Shown: in pieces, positions 1-9,238 of the stretch
Layout: each line of letters starts with the position of its first letter
Numbering within the stretch: position 1 is the first letter of the stretch
Assembly: GCF_003991905.1 (NCBI RefSeq)
Contig: NZ_RSCL01000019.1
Location: 46,329 to 110,328, forward strand
Direction of reading: 5' to 3'
Length of the DNA stretch: 64,000 nt
From: Dulcicalothrix desertica PCC 7102
GTDB taxonomy: Bacteria; Cyanobacteriota; Cyanobacteriia; Cyanobacteriales; Nostocaceae
Notes under the pieces: generated by a model
The model's input: the letters and a program-made list of their open reading frames with translations, nothing else
Told to the model about the DNA's origin: nothing
Database searches by the model: none
Translations under genes and position numbers: made by a program

Positions 1-1920
1 TGCAGTACCGTCCCATTCAGCAGTAGCGACAGTCTTACCATCTGGGCTAAATACTACGTTTTTGACCCCTTTTTGATGTTTGAGAGTGGCAATTTCTAAA
101 CCTTTTAAGTTCCATAACTTCACAGTGTTGTTTTCTGAAATAGTAGCGACAGTCTGACCATCTGGGCTAAATACAACCGAACTTCCTTCTAGCTGATTTT
201 TTTCTCGGATATTATCTAGAGTTGTCTGCAAGGCTAATACGGGACTAATAGTAGGGTAATCTTTAAAATAATGACCATCCTTAACTAATTTTCTTAATCG
301 TCTCGCTGGTCGCATTGCCTCAATTAAATTTTCCAAGACTAAAGAAGATGTTGGTAAGCGCAACAATTGCGCTGATGATTGTTCCAATGTTGTGACTATT
401 GTAGCTTCTTGGCGCCGTAGCTCGGCAGTACCTGCAAAAGTACCTGCAATTATTGCCGCTACTAGAGATACACCCAAAATTATACTCCCCAAACGGATTC
501 GACGTTTTGCTTTCTTGGAAGCTATAGTTAACGTATCATTCGCTTGTGCTAATATCCTGCTTTCTTCTTTTTGAACCGCTAAAGCTGCTTCAAGTTCTCT
601 TTTCTCTAATTCCTGAGAAGCAGCTAAATATTTAGCATCTTCATTACTTAAGTTCTTTTCATTAGCCCAACGTAAAGCATCTTGCAAAGCTTGTCCTCGC
701 AATAACCGTGACTCATCCTGATAGTTACTAGCAATCCATGCTTGAAAATTTTCTGAATAAGGGCGTAGTTTATCTAATTCTTTCTCAACCCATTTCAAAT
801 CAAAAACAGATTTATATATTTTGTTATAAACTTTTACTTTATCCTGCTGTTTAAATACCAAACCCGTTAACCGAAATCTCATTTGTTCTATACTCCCATC
901 AGCAGATATATGTCCCAAAAGCAGTATTTGCTGATACCATCCTAAAAAACGCCCTGCTATCTGCTCTCCTAACAGCAACCTATCACGTATTGTCTTTAAA
1001 TGCTCCGGCTCATCTTGACTTTCCCAATTTTCAATAATTTTACTTCTAATAATGGACTCTACCCAGCCAAAAATTTTATTTTCCTCTTTTCCCCTCTCCG
1101 CTTGCCGAAGCGGCCACTGCGTGAACGGGGAGGGGTTAGGGGTGGGGTTCTGTATTAATAACTGACAAACTTTCTGCGTTAAAAAAGGTTGTCCACCCGT
1201 CCAAGCTAAAACGTCTTGCATTAAAGCCAAAGGATTCTCTACATAACCTGAAAATCCTTTTGCTAATGGCTCAATTTCGCTTTCTTTAAACCCGTCTAGT
1301 CCAATGGCTTTACCAATATTAAATGGTGTTCGCCTTTTATCGCCAATTAAGTCACCTGGGGTGGCTACTCCTACTAGAGCAAAAGTTAACCGATCATATT
1401 CTGGGTTTAAGGTACGCTTTTGATAACAACTTCTAATTAAAGCAAAAAAATCATCCGTAGAAAAGCTTAAACTCAAAATACTATCTATTTCATCTATAAA
1501 TATAATAATCTTACTTTGGATAGATGTTAATAATACTGTTTCTATAAACTCTTCCAAACGCTCCACAGGAGTAATGGCGCCTCTTTCTTGCCACCAATTA
1601 CGGAGATACTCTGACGGATTACCTATGTTAAAATTTACTACAAGCTTATAAAGTATTCCTGCGTACCATTGCTCTAACTTGACATCTCGACTACCTCGCA
1701 CAGAAAAATCAAGCGATGTACAAGCATACCCATCTGCTTGGAGTTTTTTCATCGTCCGAACTATCAAACTGGTTTTACCCATTTGCCGAGAGTTAAAAAT
1801 ATAACAATATACTCCCGCTTTTAAATTGTCGTAAAGGTCAGAATCTGCTTGCCTAACAACGTAACTAGGAGCGTTTTCTTTTAAACTCCCTCCTACTTCG
1901 TACTCGTAATTGTTTGTCAT
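1..1920 (-). CDS. AAA-like (STAND-type) ATPase with C-terminal WD40 repeats, partial
   Basis: The reading frame is open from the ATG at 1918-1920 to the window edge, about 640 residues, so the C-terminus is missing. The N-terminus carries the AAA-like domain (PF14516 type): a P-loop-like NSRQMGKTSL near residue 43 and a Walker B-like IIIFIDEID near residue 140. A single membrane segment follows near residues 475-500, and then WD40 blades begin (VVFSPDGQTVATIS, VVFSPDGKTVATAE). Such proteins are thought to be STAND-like signalling ATPases whose WD40 part senses a ligand; the ligand is unknown. A palindromic repeat inserted in frame adds a Pro/Asn-rich linker after the AAA domain. Divergent from it lie the remains of an HTH-AAA gene. 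Degraded copies of this gene occur at 4560-4967 and 9239-9895. Confidence 0.85.
   Translation of the reverse strand, partial: MTNNYEYEVGGSLKENAPSYVVRQADSDLYDNLKAGVYCYIFNSRQMGKTSLIVRTMKKLQADGYACTSLDFSVRGSRDVKLEQWYAGILYKLVVNFNIGNPSEYLRNWWQERGAITPVERLEEFIETVLLTSIQSKIIIFIDEIDSILSLSFSTDDFFALIRSCYQKRTLNPEYDRLTFALVGVATPGDLIGDKRRTPFNIGKAIGLDGFKESEIEPLAKGFSGYVENPLALMQDVLAWTGGQPFLTQKVCQLLIQNPTPNPSPFTQWPLRQAERGKEENKIFGWVESIIRSKIIENWESQDEPEHLKTIRDRLLLGEQIAGRFLGWYQQILLLGHISADGSIEQMRFRLTGLVFKQQDKVKVYNKIYKSVFDLKWVEKELDKLRPYSENFQAWIASNYQDESRLLRGQALQDALRWANEKNLSNEDAKYLAASQELEKRELEAALAVQKEESRILAQANDTLTIASKKAKRRIRLGSIILGVSLVAAIIAGTFAGTAELRRQEATIVTTLEQSSAQLLRLPTSSLVLENLIEAMRPARRLRKLVKDGHYFKDYPTISPVLALQTTLDNIREKNQLEGSSVVFSPDGQTVATISENNTVKLWNLKGLEIATLKHQKGVKNVVFSPDGKTVATAEWDGTA
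1091..1147. repeat. palindromic repeat inserted in frame in the AAA-WD40 gene
   Basis: CCCCTCTCC at one end pairs with GGGGAGGGG at the other, around a central GCTTGCCGAAGC hairpin. On the coding strand it reads as an NPTPNPSP-type linker, so the insertion kept the frame. A related copy surrounds another insertion near 9989-10271. Confidence 0.7.
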
Positions 1921-1951
1921 GTTTGATTCACCGTGTATATAAATTACGTAA

Positions 1952-2019
1952 GTAGGTGCATGAAAGCAGTTTAATTTTTCGTTACCTTGATTAATTGTAA
2001 TAGCTTTCACGCACCCTAC
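1952..2019. repeat. MITE-like inverted repeat, copy 1
   Basis: Imperfect terminal inverted repeats (GTAGGTGCATGAAAGC and GCTTTCACGCACCCTAC) enclose an AT-rich centre. A close copy lies at 9146-9211, again just upstream of an AAA-like gene. It sits in the divergent promoter region of the AAA module. Confidence 0.65.
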
Positions 2020-2172
2020 GTTTATATCAAAACATAACCTCATTTGAGTTCAGCAATGAGAAATTTGAGTTATCTTCGACTTTTGACTAACTTTGGCGCC
2101 CTCAGTCATCCTACGGCAATATAAATAAAAAATATACAATACTGCTGGCGATTTGCGGGTGGCGCCCATCAT

Positions 2173-2253
2173 GATGCTTTGGGTCTAGTAAAAATACAAA
2201 GTGAAGAAGTTTTACTAAGTTGTGAATTATATCGCCAATATTTCTCGAACTAA
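2173..2253 (+). pseudogene. C-terminal remnant of a second HTH-AAA gene
   Basis: The 26 codons before the TAA at 2251 read DALGLVKIQSEEVLLSCELY and end RQYFSN. This matches the last residues of the intact HTH-AAA protein encoded at 5227-6534 (NALGLIKVQDKEVLPSCELY). The upstream flank at 2025-2090 also matches the region before 5227. Nearly the whole gene has therefore been deleted, leaving promoter and 3' end together. It still precedes a leader and a secreted gene, as the intact copy does. Confidence 0.85.
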
Positions 2254-2262
2254 ATCGAGCGA

Positions 2263-2368
2263 AAGTCGTAAGCAAATAAAATTTAACTAAAATAACTCAT
2301 AGGCTTTCTCATATACCAAGAGTGTTTAATGGAATCATCGAATTCAACAAACCTATGAGGTATTTTCA
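2263..2368 (+). promoter_or_regulatory. conserved leader A, upstream of grrA
   Basis: This stretch aligns with 6690-6797 and 10335-10445, which precede two other exported genes. Shared blocks include AATAAAATTTAACT, a CTATCTCCTAT-like block (CTTTCTCATAT here) and a GTGTTTAATG...ATCATC segment. In this copy the strongest pairing is CTCATAGG (2297-2304) with CCTATGAG (about 2351-2358), just before the start codon. Confidence 0.6.
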
Positions 2369-2707
2369 ATGAAATCAATTTCAAAAATCGGTGTTGTAGG
2401 CATTTTAATATCGTTATTACCATCATTAACGCCAATTGAAGCAAGTGCGACAGTTATTCCATCGTCCGTAGGAGTGCAAGCAGGAACTATTGATGAACGA
2501 TTGACAACGCTCACAGAGGCAGTGAGGACTAGAGAAGGTCAAGTTAACCCAAAATCTCAAGCAATCTCTTCTACAGAGTCTACAAAAATGGCTTGGGGGA
2601 ATTTATGGCGTAATTGGCCAAATGGTTGGCAAAATTGGAAAAATGGTCGAAATGGTTGGCGTAATTGGTCAAATGGTTGGGTTAATCAATGGCGTAATAT
2701 GGGTTGA
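2369..2707 (+). CDS. grrA: GrrA-type cyclophane RiPP precursor, Trp-rich
   Basis: This 112-residue peptide has an export-signal-like N-terminus (residues 1-27), a neutral middle, and a repetitive C-terminal core from about residue 74 to 112. All nine tryptophans lie in the core, and every one begins a Trp-X-Asn triplet (WGN, WRN, WPN, WQN, WKN, WRN, WSN, WVN, WRN). Radical SAM maturases of the GrrM/OscB type are known to form three-residue cyclophanes in such aromatic-X-X motifs. A GrrM gene lies 305 bases downstream. Most GrrA precursors are glycine-rich; this core is unusually poor in glycine and rich in Trp/Asn. Assignment as the substrate rests on neighbourhood plus motif. The modified product and its function are not known from sequence. 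A conserved leader shared with two other exported genes precedes it. Confidence 0.85.
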   Translation: MKSISKIGVVGILISLLPSLTPIEASATVIPSSVGVQAGTIDERLTTLTEAVRTREGQVNPKSQAISSTESTKMAWGNLWRNWPNGWQNWKNGRNGWRNWSNGWVNQWRNMG

Positions 2708-2762
2708 CACTATGCCAGCGAGCTTGTAACCTGCCACAGCTTATAAACTGCTGTAATAAATA

Positions 2763-2813
2763 CAGGACTTACACATCAAATGCTAAAAATCTGGTTTCTT
2801 TGTGTAAGTCCTG
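2763..2813. repeat. inverted repeat between grrA and grrM
   Basis: CAGGACTTACACA at 2763 pairs perfectly with TGTGTAAGTCCTG ending at 2813. It is either a small MITE-like repeat or an attenuating hairpin that lowers grrM relative to grrA. No clear T-run follows. Confidence 0.6.
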
Positions 2814-3012
2814 AGATGGTTATCCCTCTTATATCACTTTGGAAAAAGACAAACAAGAGCCAAATCTTCAATTGATTTTGAAAGTAATAAAAACGCCCGA
2901 GAAATGCGATTGTATTTCTACTGAATGTAAAGAAAGTTTCTGTTTTTTAAAAGAGGGATAGATTTAAATTGCATCCCTATAGGCAAACTAAAAATAGCAG
3001 TTATACAAAACT

Positions 3013-4209
3013 ATGTTGGAAATTGTAATTATGAATACTCATCCAGAATCGATTTTTCAAAACACCGTCCAACCAAATTGGGAAAATTATGGTTCCCTCG
3101 GTTTAGTCGTTATTCAAGCAACCACTTTTTGCAATCTAAACTGTGGTTACTGTTATTTGCCTGACCGTGAGTCCAAAAAACAATTTAACCTGAATTTAAT
3201 TGAGCCGCTCTTTAAAAAAATATTATCTAGCCGTTTCCTAGGAGAGGAACTTACTGTATGTTGGCACGCAGGAGAACCGTTAACAGTGCCAATTTCATTT
3301 TATGATACGGCTATTAATAAAATTAATGAAGTAGTTGATGAATGTAATGATAAAAAATGTCTGATAACTCAGACAATTCAGACCAATGGCACGTTAATTA
3401 ACCAAAGTTGGTGTGATTTATTCCTTAAGCATAAAATTGATATTGGTGTAAGCTTAGATGGACCCTCTTTTTTACATGATGCCTATCGCAAAACCAGAAC
3501 AGGTTTAGGTACTCACGCTAGTACTATGAGGGGAATAAGTTACTTACAAAAAAATGGTATTGATGTTCATGTTATTGCAGTTCTTACTCAAGAATCATTA
3601 GACTACCCTAACGAAATATTTCAGTTTTTCTGGGATAATGGCATTACTGAAGTTGGTTTCAATATAGAAGAAATTGAAGGTTTAAATAAATCTTCGTCAT
3701 TAAAAAGCTCAGAAACCGAAACACGCTTTCGTAACTTTATTAACCGATTCTGGGAGTTAGTGGTCGAAACAAATGGTGAATTCAAACTACGAGAGTTTGA
3801 ACAGCTTTGTGGCTTCATTTATACAGGAGAGAGAATTAATAAGAGAGATTTAAACACACCATTTGCAATCCTTAATATTGATAGTCAAGGGAATTTTTCT
3901 ACCTTTGATCCCGAATTACTGGGAGTAAAAACAGAGATTTATGGTGATTTTATCCTCGGTAATATAATGCAGGATACTCTCGAGTCAGTTTGCTTTACAG
4001 AAAAATTTCAACGCATGTATACTGATGTCACTGCAGGAGTTGAATTATGCCGCAGCAGTTGCCAATATTTTGGGATATGCGGTGGAGGTGCAACTAGCAA
4101 TAAGTACTGGGAAAATGGTACTATGCGTTCATCTGAAACAATGGCATGTAAATATTATCAAAAAATCATCACAGATGTGATTTTGGAAAAGCTTGAAGTT
4201 CATGGTTAG
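3013..4209 (+). CDS. grrM: GrrM-type radical SAM/SPASM cyclophane maturase
   Basis: The 398-residue protein has the radical SAM cluster CNLNCGYC (Cys40, Cys44, Cys47 from this start), which binds a 4Fe-4S cluster and cleaves SAM. The glycine-rich CWHAGEP and SLDGP strands of the barrel are visible. A C-terminal SPASM-type Cys set (CRSSCQYFGICGGG, then MACKYY) would hold auxiliary clusters. Size and order match the GRRM family, whose known role is cross-linking aromatic residues in GrrA-like precursors. The ATG at 3031 is an alternative start with a GGA-rich stretch 12 bases before it. The gene probably acts in the cytoplasm on the precursor encoded at 2369-2707. No dedicated transporter or peptidase gene is directly attached. 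Confidence 0.92.
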   Translation: MLEIVIMNTHPESIFQNTVQPNWENYGSLGLVVIQATTFCNLNCGYCYLPDRESKKQFNLNLIEPLFKKILSSRFLGEELTVCWHAGEPLTVPISFYDTAINKINEVVDECNDKKCLITQTIQTNGTLINQSWCDLFLKHKIDIGVSLDGPSFLHDAYRKTRTGLGTHASTMRGISYLQKNGIDVHVIAVLTQESLDYPNEIFQFFWDNGITEVGFNIEEIEGLNKSSSLKSSETETRFRNFINRFWELVVETNGEFKLREFEQLCGFIYTGERINKRDLNTPFAILNIDSQGNFSTFDPELLGVKTEIYGDFILGNIMQDTLESVCFTEKFQRMYTDVTAGVELCRSSCQYFGICGGGATSNKYWENGTMRSSETMACKYYQKIITDVILEKLEVHG

Positions 4210-4559
4210 CACCATAAAATAATCGAATTTACCCCACCACCTTAATCCTCCCCTTTTCAAGGGGAGGAAACCAACAATTTTATCTGGTACAGAAGGACTT
4301 TTTGACAATGTGTAATGTTCGTATGGTAGCACACTTATCCGGTTCAAAGCCGGAGCAGTTAATTTGGTAGAGGCGTAGCGGTTAAAATTGGCGCTTAAAT
4401 TTTCATGGTAATTATCATGCTTGATTATCAACAAACAGCGCGCTCCGGGCGCCTGTAAAAAATGGCAAAAATCCAGAGCTTTCTTTTGTCGATTTTATAA
4501 ATACCATCCTACCACTCCCCAAACTTGGAGAAAAATGCATTGGTGCCCTTCAACCAATG
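4210..4559. other. intergenic region with hairpins, no gene
   Basis: A perfect hairpin at 4246-4268 (TCCTCCCC / GGGGAGGA) follows grrM and may terminate it. The rest has short palindromes such as CTCCGGGCGCCTG and CCGGTTCAAAGCCGG but no credible coding sequence. Confidence 0.5.
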
Positions 4560-4967
4560 CTAAAATATAATCATCTTACTTTGGATAGATGTTAATAACA
4601 CTGTTTCGATAAAATCCTCCAAACGCTCCACAGGAGTAATGGCGCCTCTTTGTTGCCACCAATTATGGAGATATTCTGACGGGTTCCCAATGTTAAAATT
4701 CATTACAAGCTTATAAAGTATTCCTGCGTACCATTGACTACCTCGCACAGAAAAATCAAGCGATGTACAAGCATACCCAAGAGCTTGGAGTTTTTTCATC
4801 GTCCGAACTATTAAACTAGTTTTACCCATTTGGCGAGAGTTAAAAATATAACAAAATACTCCCGCTTTTAAATTTTCGTAAAGGTCAGTGTCTGCTTGCC
4901 TAATAACGTAAATAGGGGCATTTTCTTCTAAACTTCCTCCTACTTCGTACTCATAATTATTTGTCAT
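4560..4967 (-). pseudogene. truncated AAA-like ATPase (N-terminal fragment)
   Basis: The 135 residues are nearly identical to the start of the AAA-WD40 protein at 1-1920, including the FNSRQMGKTSL P-loop region and the ERLEDFIETVLLTSIQSK segment. The frame breaks just at the Walker B strand (IIF), and a short internal stretch (the RDVKLEQ region) is also missing. All downstream ATPase and WD40 sequence is absent, so no active ATPase is expected. It lies divergent from the intact HTH-AAA gene, mirroring the arrangement around 1920-2253. Confidence 0.88.
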
Positions 4968-5226
4968 ATTTAATTCACCGTATATAAAAAATAAAGTTAT
5001 TTACTTAAACCAAAAAACTTACTTGTAGGTTGGGGAGCCACTGCGTTGGACGGGTTACCCGGCATAAAGCAAGTGGCGTTGAAGGAACGCACCCGGAGCT
5101 TATATCAAAACATAACTTAAGTTAAGTTCAGTAATGAGAATTTTGAGTTATCTTGGACTTAGGGCTAGCTTTACCAATAATATAGTTATCTTGTAAAATC
5201 ATTTTTGTAGTGCAAAACAAACTACT

Positions 5227-6534
5227 ATGGCACGCTCGGTTATCTTGCAGAGAGATCAACACGAAAGAATTCTACAACGTATACATGGCGAATTTTACAG
5301 CCAGCAGGATTTTGCAGAATCTTTGGAACTTTCTGCATCGACGATTAGTAATTTTGTTAATTGTAGACCAGTAGACCGAAGGATATTTATTCAAATTTGT
5401 GAGAAATTAGGTCTAGATTGGCGAGACTATGCTAGTTTTCCTAACCAATCAAGTCATCTAAATGGTCATGAATTTCCTAAACCGGTTCCATCAAAAACTG
5501 ATACAACAACAACTCCATTGAATACCCTTGAATATCCAGCGGGACAAATGGAAGTAACTTCTCCCTATTATATAGAACGTCCGCCAATTGAGAAGCGATG
5601 TTACGAGGAAATTACTAGACCTGGTTCTTTGATTAGGATTAAGGCGCCTAGACAAATGGGCAAATCTTCTCTACTATCAAGAATACTCCATTCAGCAGAG
5701 CAACAAGGTTCGGAAACTATATACTTAAGTCTACAGGCAGCCGCAACAAATTGTTTTAGCGATATTAATACGTTTCTGAAATGGTTTTGTGTCAGTGTCA
5801 CCAGAGCATTAAATTTAACTCCTCAACTGGACGAATACTGGAGTTTAGCTGATATCATGGGTGGAAACCTGTGCTGTCAAGATTATTTTGAACGGTATTT
5901 GCTCCCAAAAATTGATAAACCAGTTACTTTAGGTTTGGATGAAGTTGATAAAGTATTTGAATACCCAGAAATTTCTGGAGACTTTTTTGGTTTACTGCGT
6001 GTACTCCACGAAGAAGGTAAACAACGCACGATTTGGAAGCAACTACGGTTAGTAATAGTCCATTCTACAGAAGTTTATATACCAATAAATTTAAACCAAT
6101 CGCCTTTTAACGTTGGTTTACCTATAGAATTACCAGAATTTACACAAGAACAAGTGCAACATTTAGCACATCTTTACAAACTTAACTGGAGCGATACAGA
6201 AACTCAGCAACTCATGTTTATGGTAGGAGGACATCCGTTTTTAGTACGGTTAGCATTATATCATGTTGCCTGTGAGGATATAACGTTGACTCAACTTTTA
6301 CAAGAGGCGCCGACTACAACAGGAATATATAGTACTTATTTACGGCGAATTGAGTCAATATTGGAACAGCATCCTGAACTAGAAGAGGGAATGCAACAGG
6401 TAATTACAAATACGCAGCAGACGCAATTAAATAAAAAGACTTGCTCGAAATTAAATGCTCTGGGGTTAATAAAAGTACAAGACAAGGAAGTTTTGCCAAG
6501 TTGTGAATTATATCGGCAATATTTCTCAAAGTAA
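5227..6534 (+). CDS. HTH-AAA-like ATPase (STAND-type regulator)
   Basis: The 435-residue protein begins with a helix-turn-helix-like segment (about residues 15-65: QQDFAESLELSASTISNFVN) and continues as an AAA-like domain of the PF14516 type. The nucleotide-binding loop is APRQMGKSSLL (near residue 140), the acidic Walker B is LGLDEVDKVF (about 240), and a conserved GGHPFLVRLALYH motif lies near 335. No effector, WD40 or TPR domain follows, which suggests a DNA-binding ATPase regulator rather than a complete sensor-effector. It is divergent from an AAA-like gene fragment. A conserved leader and an exported protease gene follow about 260 bases downstream. What it responds to is unknown; that it regulates the leader-bearing genes is only inference from repeated juxtaposition. 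Confidence 0.85.
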   Translation: MARSVILQRDQHERILQRIHGEFYSQQDFAESLELSASTISNFVNCRPVDRRIFIQICEKLGLDWRDYASFPNQSSHLNGHEFPKPVPSKTDTTTTPLNTLEYPAGQMEVTSPYYIERPPIEKRCYEEITRPGSLIRIKAPRQMGKSSLLSRILHSAEQQGSETIYLSLQAAATNCFSDINTFLKWFCVSVTRALNLTPQLDEYWSLADIMGGNLCCQDYFERYLLPKIDKPVTLGLDEVDKVFEYPEISGDFFGLLRVLHEEGKQRTIWKQLRLVIVHSTEVYIPINLNQSPFNVGLPIELPEFTQEQVQHLAHLYKLNWSDTETQQLMFMVGGHPFLVRLALYHVACEDITLTQLLQEAPTTTGIYSTYLRRIESILEQHPELEEGMQQVITNTQQTQLNKKTCSKLNALGLIKVQDKEVLPSCELYRQYFSK

Positions 6535-6689
6535 TATTATAGCGGTTCGCGCGTCACATGAGGTACAGATTAAAATAATACATTTCTTGTGGAGCTGGCA
6601 TCCCTGCCTGCCTTTGTGTACCACCCAACCTACAAGGATGGGCGCCTCGTTATATTGTGGTTGGGAGCAGAAACTAAAAGTGTTCTCGA

Positions 6690-6797
6690 ATTATTAGCGC
6701 TGAAGTCGTAGAAAATAAAATCTAACTCAAATATCTCTGAGTCTATCTCCTATTCCAAGGGTGTTCAATGAAATCATCAAATTCAGGGAACACCAAT
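6690..6797 (+). promoter_or_regulatory. conserved leader B, upstream of protease gene
   Basis: It is homologous to the leaders at 2263 and 10335. GGTGTTC (about 6759) pairs with GAACACC (about 6788) immediately before the ATG at 6798. In leader C the same stem is GGTGTTTG/CAAACACC, so both sides changed together. This supports an RNA hairpin that could control translation. Confidence 0.65.
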
Positions 6798-7982
6798 ATG
6801 CAACGCCACACAAACAAAAGCAACAAAAAATTATTCGTTCTCTTTGCTTCTTCTTTACTGGCAGTAAATCTTCTCACAGCTTGCAGTTCTAAAAAAACAA
6901 GTGCGATTAATAATCGCGATGATGGAGTTGCAATTGCAGAAACACTCTCTAAGCCAACCAACCAAAGTAATAACCCTGCTCGACCAAGCAGTACAGTAGC
7001 TAGCCAAAAATCAGTATCTGTAGGTGATTTAGCCAAACCTGCTGTAGTTCAACTTGCTAGTGCTTGCGCTGCCCAAATTCCTTTTAGTTACAAGGGTTCT
7101 ACTAAAATTTACGAAGTTTCTGCTGGTGGAACGGGTTCTGGTTTCTTCGTCAGTTCCGATGGTTACATCGTTACAAATGCTCATGTCATTCAAGCAAGTA
7201 TAAACCCTCAAAAATGTCAACAAGCATTGTATGAACAATATATTCAGGAAGTTGCTCAAGATGTTGGCGTAAACCCTGACGAACTTTCAAGCAATCCTCA
7301 AGCTGTACAAGAAATTAGAAATAACTTTCAAAATGCGGATATTAGACCAATTAATAATGTACTATTACCTAACGGTAACTATTTGCCTTTTGACATTCAA
7401 ACATCTGGCGCCCCCGTTGGTCAAGGTAAGGATGTAGCAGTAGTCAAAGTACAAATCAAAAATGCTCCTGTCTTAAAACTAGCTGATTCCGAGCAAGTAA
7501 AAACCCAAGATAAAATTATTGCAATTGGATATCCATCTCTTCAACTTGGCGCCTTAAACTCTAAATCTGAAACAGAAGCGACAATTAGTAGTGGCGAAAT
7601 TTCTTCCACAGAAAAACAGTTATCTGATGGTTCACCAGTATTACAATTTAATGCTGCTGTTACACATGGTAACTCAGGAGGTCCAGTTCTTAATGAAAAA
7701 GGCGAAGTAGTGGGTATTACAACCTTTGGTTCAAAAAATATCTCTGGCATTGGCTTTGCAGTCACCAGCAATACAATTATGGAATTTGTGCGACAACTTG
7801 CTATAAGTAATGAACAAGGAGCAGTTGACAAATTGTACAACGAGGGATTGCAGCTTTACAATCAAGGTCAATATGCTCAAGCAATTGAAAAATTAGAAAC
7901 TGTCAAGAGATTATTCCCCCAGCATTCAGAAGTAGATAAGCTCATTCAAGAATCTCAAGAAAAAATTGTTGCAGCTAAGTAA
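6798..7982 (+). CDS. lipoprotein trypsin-like (S1C/HtrA-type) serine protease with TPR-like tail
   Basis: The ATG at 6798 is chosen over the upstream ATG at 6768 because it falls directly after the conserved leader hairpin, exactly as in the gene at 10446. The product has a lipoprotein signal (LLTAC lipobox near residue 29), then a chymotrypsin-fold protease with the triad motifs TNAHVI, DVAVVKV and HGNSGGP. The C-terminal 50 residues form TPR-like helices (YNEGLQLYNQGQYAQAIEKL). No PDZ domain follows, so it is shorter than classical HtrA. It should act at the membrane or in the periplasm. Its N-terminal 60 residues resemble those of the protein at 10446. A phosphodiester-glycosidase-like gene follows 136 bases later. 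Confidence 0.88.
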   Translation: MQRHTNKSNKKLFVLFASSLLAVNLLTACSSKKTSAINNRDDGVAIAETLSKPTNQSNNPARPSSTVASQKSVSVGDLAKPAVVQLASACAAQIPFSYKGSTKIYEVSAGGTGSGFFVSSDGYIVTNAHVIQASINPQKCQQALYEQYIQEVAQDVGVNPDELSSNPQAVQEIRNNFQNADIRPINNVLLPNGNYLPFDIQTSGAPVGQGKDVAVVKVQIKNAPVLKLADSEQVKTQDKIIAIGYPSLQLGALNSKSETEATISSGEISSTEKQLSDGSPVLQFNAAVTHGNSGGPVLNEKGEVVGITTFGSKNISGIGFAVTSNTIMEFVRQLAISNEQGAVDKLYNEGLQLYNQGQYAQAIEKLETVKRLFPQHSEVDKLIQESQEKIVAAK

Positions 7983-8118
7983 GAAGGCAAGTACAAATGA
8001 TTGCTTTTATAACATCATCAACTTGGAGAAACATAAGGCAAAACTTTTATCAAAGTAGGACTAATAATAACGCTTATGTTTCTCTTATTCATAAAAGTTC
8101 AAAAACATTTATTAAATT

Positions 8119-9033
8119 ATGAATATAACTCAATTATCTAACAACAGCCTTGCCGAATTACTTCTTACTACTAATAACACCAGAAGCAGTCAATACTTAA
8201 ACTATCAACCTATACACATCATAGATGGCGCCGCTTTATATAAAACAACTGTAAATGGATATAATGCTTATCTACAAATCCTTAACCTACGGAAGTTGCA
8301 AATCGACCAATTAATAGGTAATGTAAATAATTTAGGTTTAGGTGAAGGTAAATATTATCAAGGTGAAGGTGTTGGTGATAGTCCTTTTTTTGAAATGAAA
8401 TTGTTTTCGCAAGTAAATCATCAATATCAACAGCTTTATAAAAAACAACTGTTCTCGATGATTAACTGTGCTTTCTTTGAACAATACAAACTAAGTACTC
8501 AGTTATCGTTTCCTATCAAACTTGATGGTCAAATTATCACCGCAGGTAGTAGTCCTTATGGGCCAATTAGTAATCCAAAACATAAATTTTACCGTCAAGT
8601 CCAACTAAAAGCCTTAGTTTGGAATGACCAAGAAGCTTATATTACAGATTATAACTCAACCAGTGGGGCGCCTTTAAACGGAGCTAACGTAAAAAATGCC
8701 ATCGTCAGCTATCAATATAGCGACCATCCAGCAAAAGTATTAGCCAATAATCAAATAAATAGGTATCACGTCATCAGTACGCTGAGTGAAAACGGGGTAA
8801 ACAGTAACATGTTATTAATTTTGACTGTAAAAAAAGCTACGCTAAATCAAGCTGCTGCATTATTACGTGACTTAGGCGCCAGAAGCGATATTATAACGAT
8901 TGATGGTGGTAGCTCAACTTACTTATTCAATTCAAAGGTTGGTAACATTATGCGTCCGGGTTCATCTTACTTAAACTGTGGTCTTATCTTTCGCAAGCTT
9001 CCTCATTATCTCGCATTCCGTACAAAAGATTAA
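8119..9033 (+). CDS. phosphodiester glycosidase-like protein (NAGPA/DUF2233 type)
   Basis: The 304-residue protein ends with the conserved block DIITIDGGSSTYLF followed by NCGLIF, typical of the NAGPA-type phosphodiester glycosidase fold. Other expected segments (MINCAFFE, PLNGANVKNAIVSYQ) are in order. This family removes sugar caps attached through phosphodiesters or acts on exopolysaccharide; the substrate here cannot be read from sequence. No signal peptide is evident, which is unusual for the family. It follows the protease gene in the same direction and may share its transcript. Confidence 0.75.
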   Translation: MNITQLSNNSLAELLLTTNNTRSSQYLNYQPIHIIDGAALYKTTVNGYNAYLQILNLRKLQIDQLIGNVNNLGLGEGKYYQGEGVGDSPFFEMKLFSQVNHQYQQLYKKQLFSMINCAFFEQYKLSTQLSFPIKLDGQIITAGSSPYGPISNPKHKFYRQVQLKALVWNDQEAYITDYNSTSGAPLNGANVKNAIVSYQYSDHPAKVLANNQINRYHVISTLSENGVNSNMLLILTVKKATLNQAAALLRDLGARSDIITIDGGSSTYLFNSKVGNIMRPGSSYLNCGLIFRKLPHYLAFRTKD

Positions 9034-9145
9034 TTTATAAGACTTTTAGCCCCCCTTATATATTATTAGTATTAGCCAAAAGTCGAAGCTAACTCAAATT
9101 TCTCATCGTCGAACTCAAATCAGGTCATGCTTAGATATAAGTATA

Positions 9146-9211
9146 TGATGCGTGAAAGCAGTTTAATTTTTTGTTACCTTAATTGATTGTAATGGCTTTC
9201 ACACACCCTAC
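9146..9211. repeat. MITE-like inverted repeat, copy 2
   Basis: This is a close copy of the repeat at 1952-2019, located just upstream of an AAA-like gene remnant. Here the whole flank (9060-9238) is the reverse complement of the 1921-2090 region, so this AAA module is inverted relative to the first. Confidence 0.65.
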
Positions 9212-9238
9212 GTAATTTATATATATAGTGAATTAATT

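Noticed and set aside
2369-2707. ordinary signal-peptide-bearing hypothetical protein
   Set aside because: The nine-fold Trp-X-Asn core and the adjacent radical SAM/SPASM maturase make a RiPP precursor far more likely.
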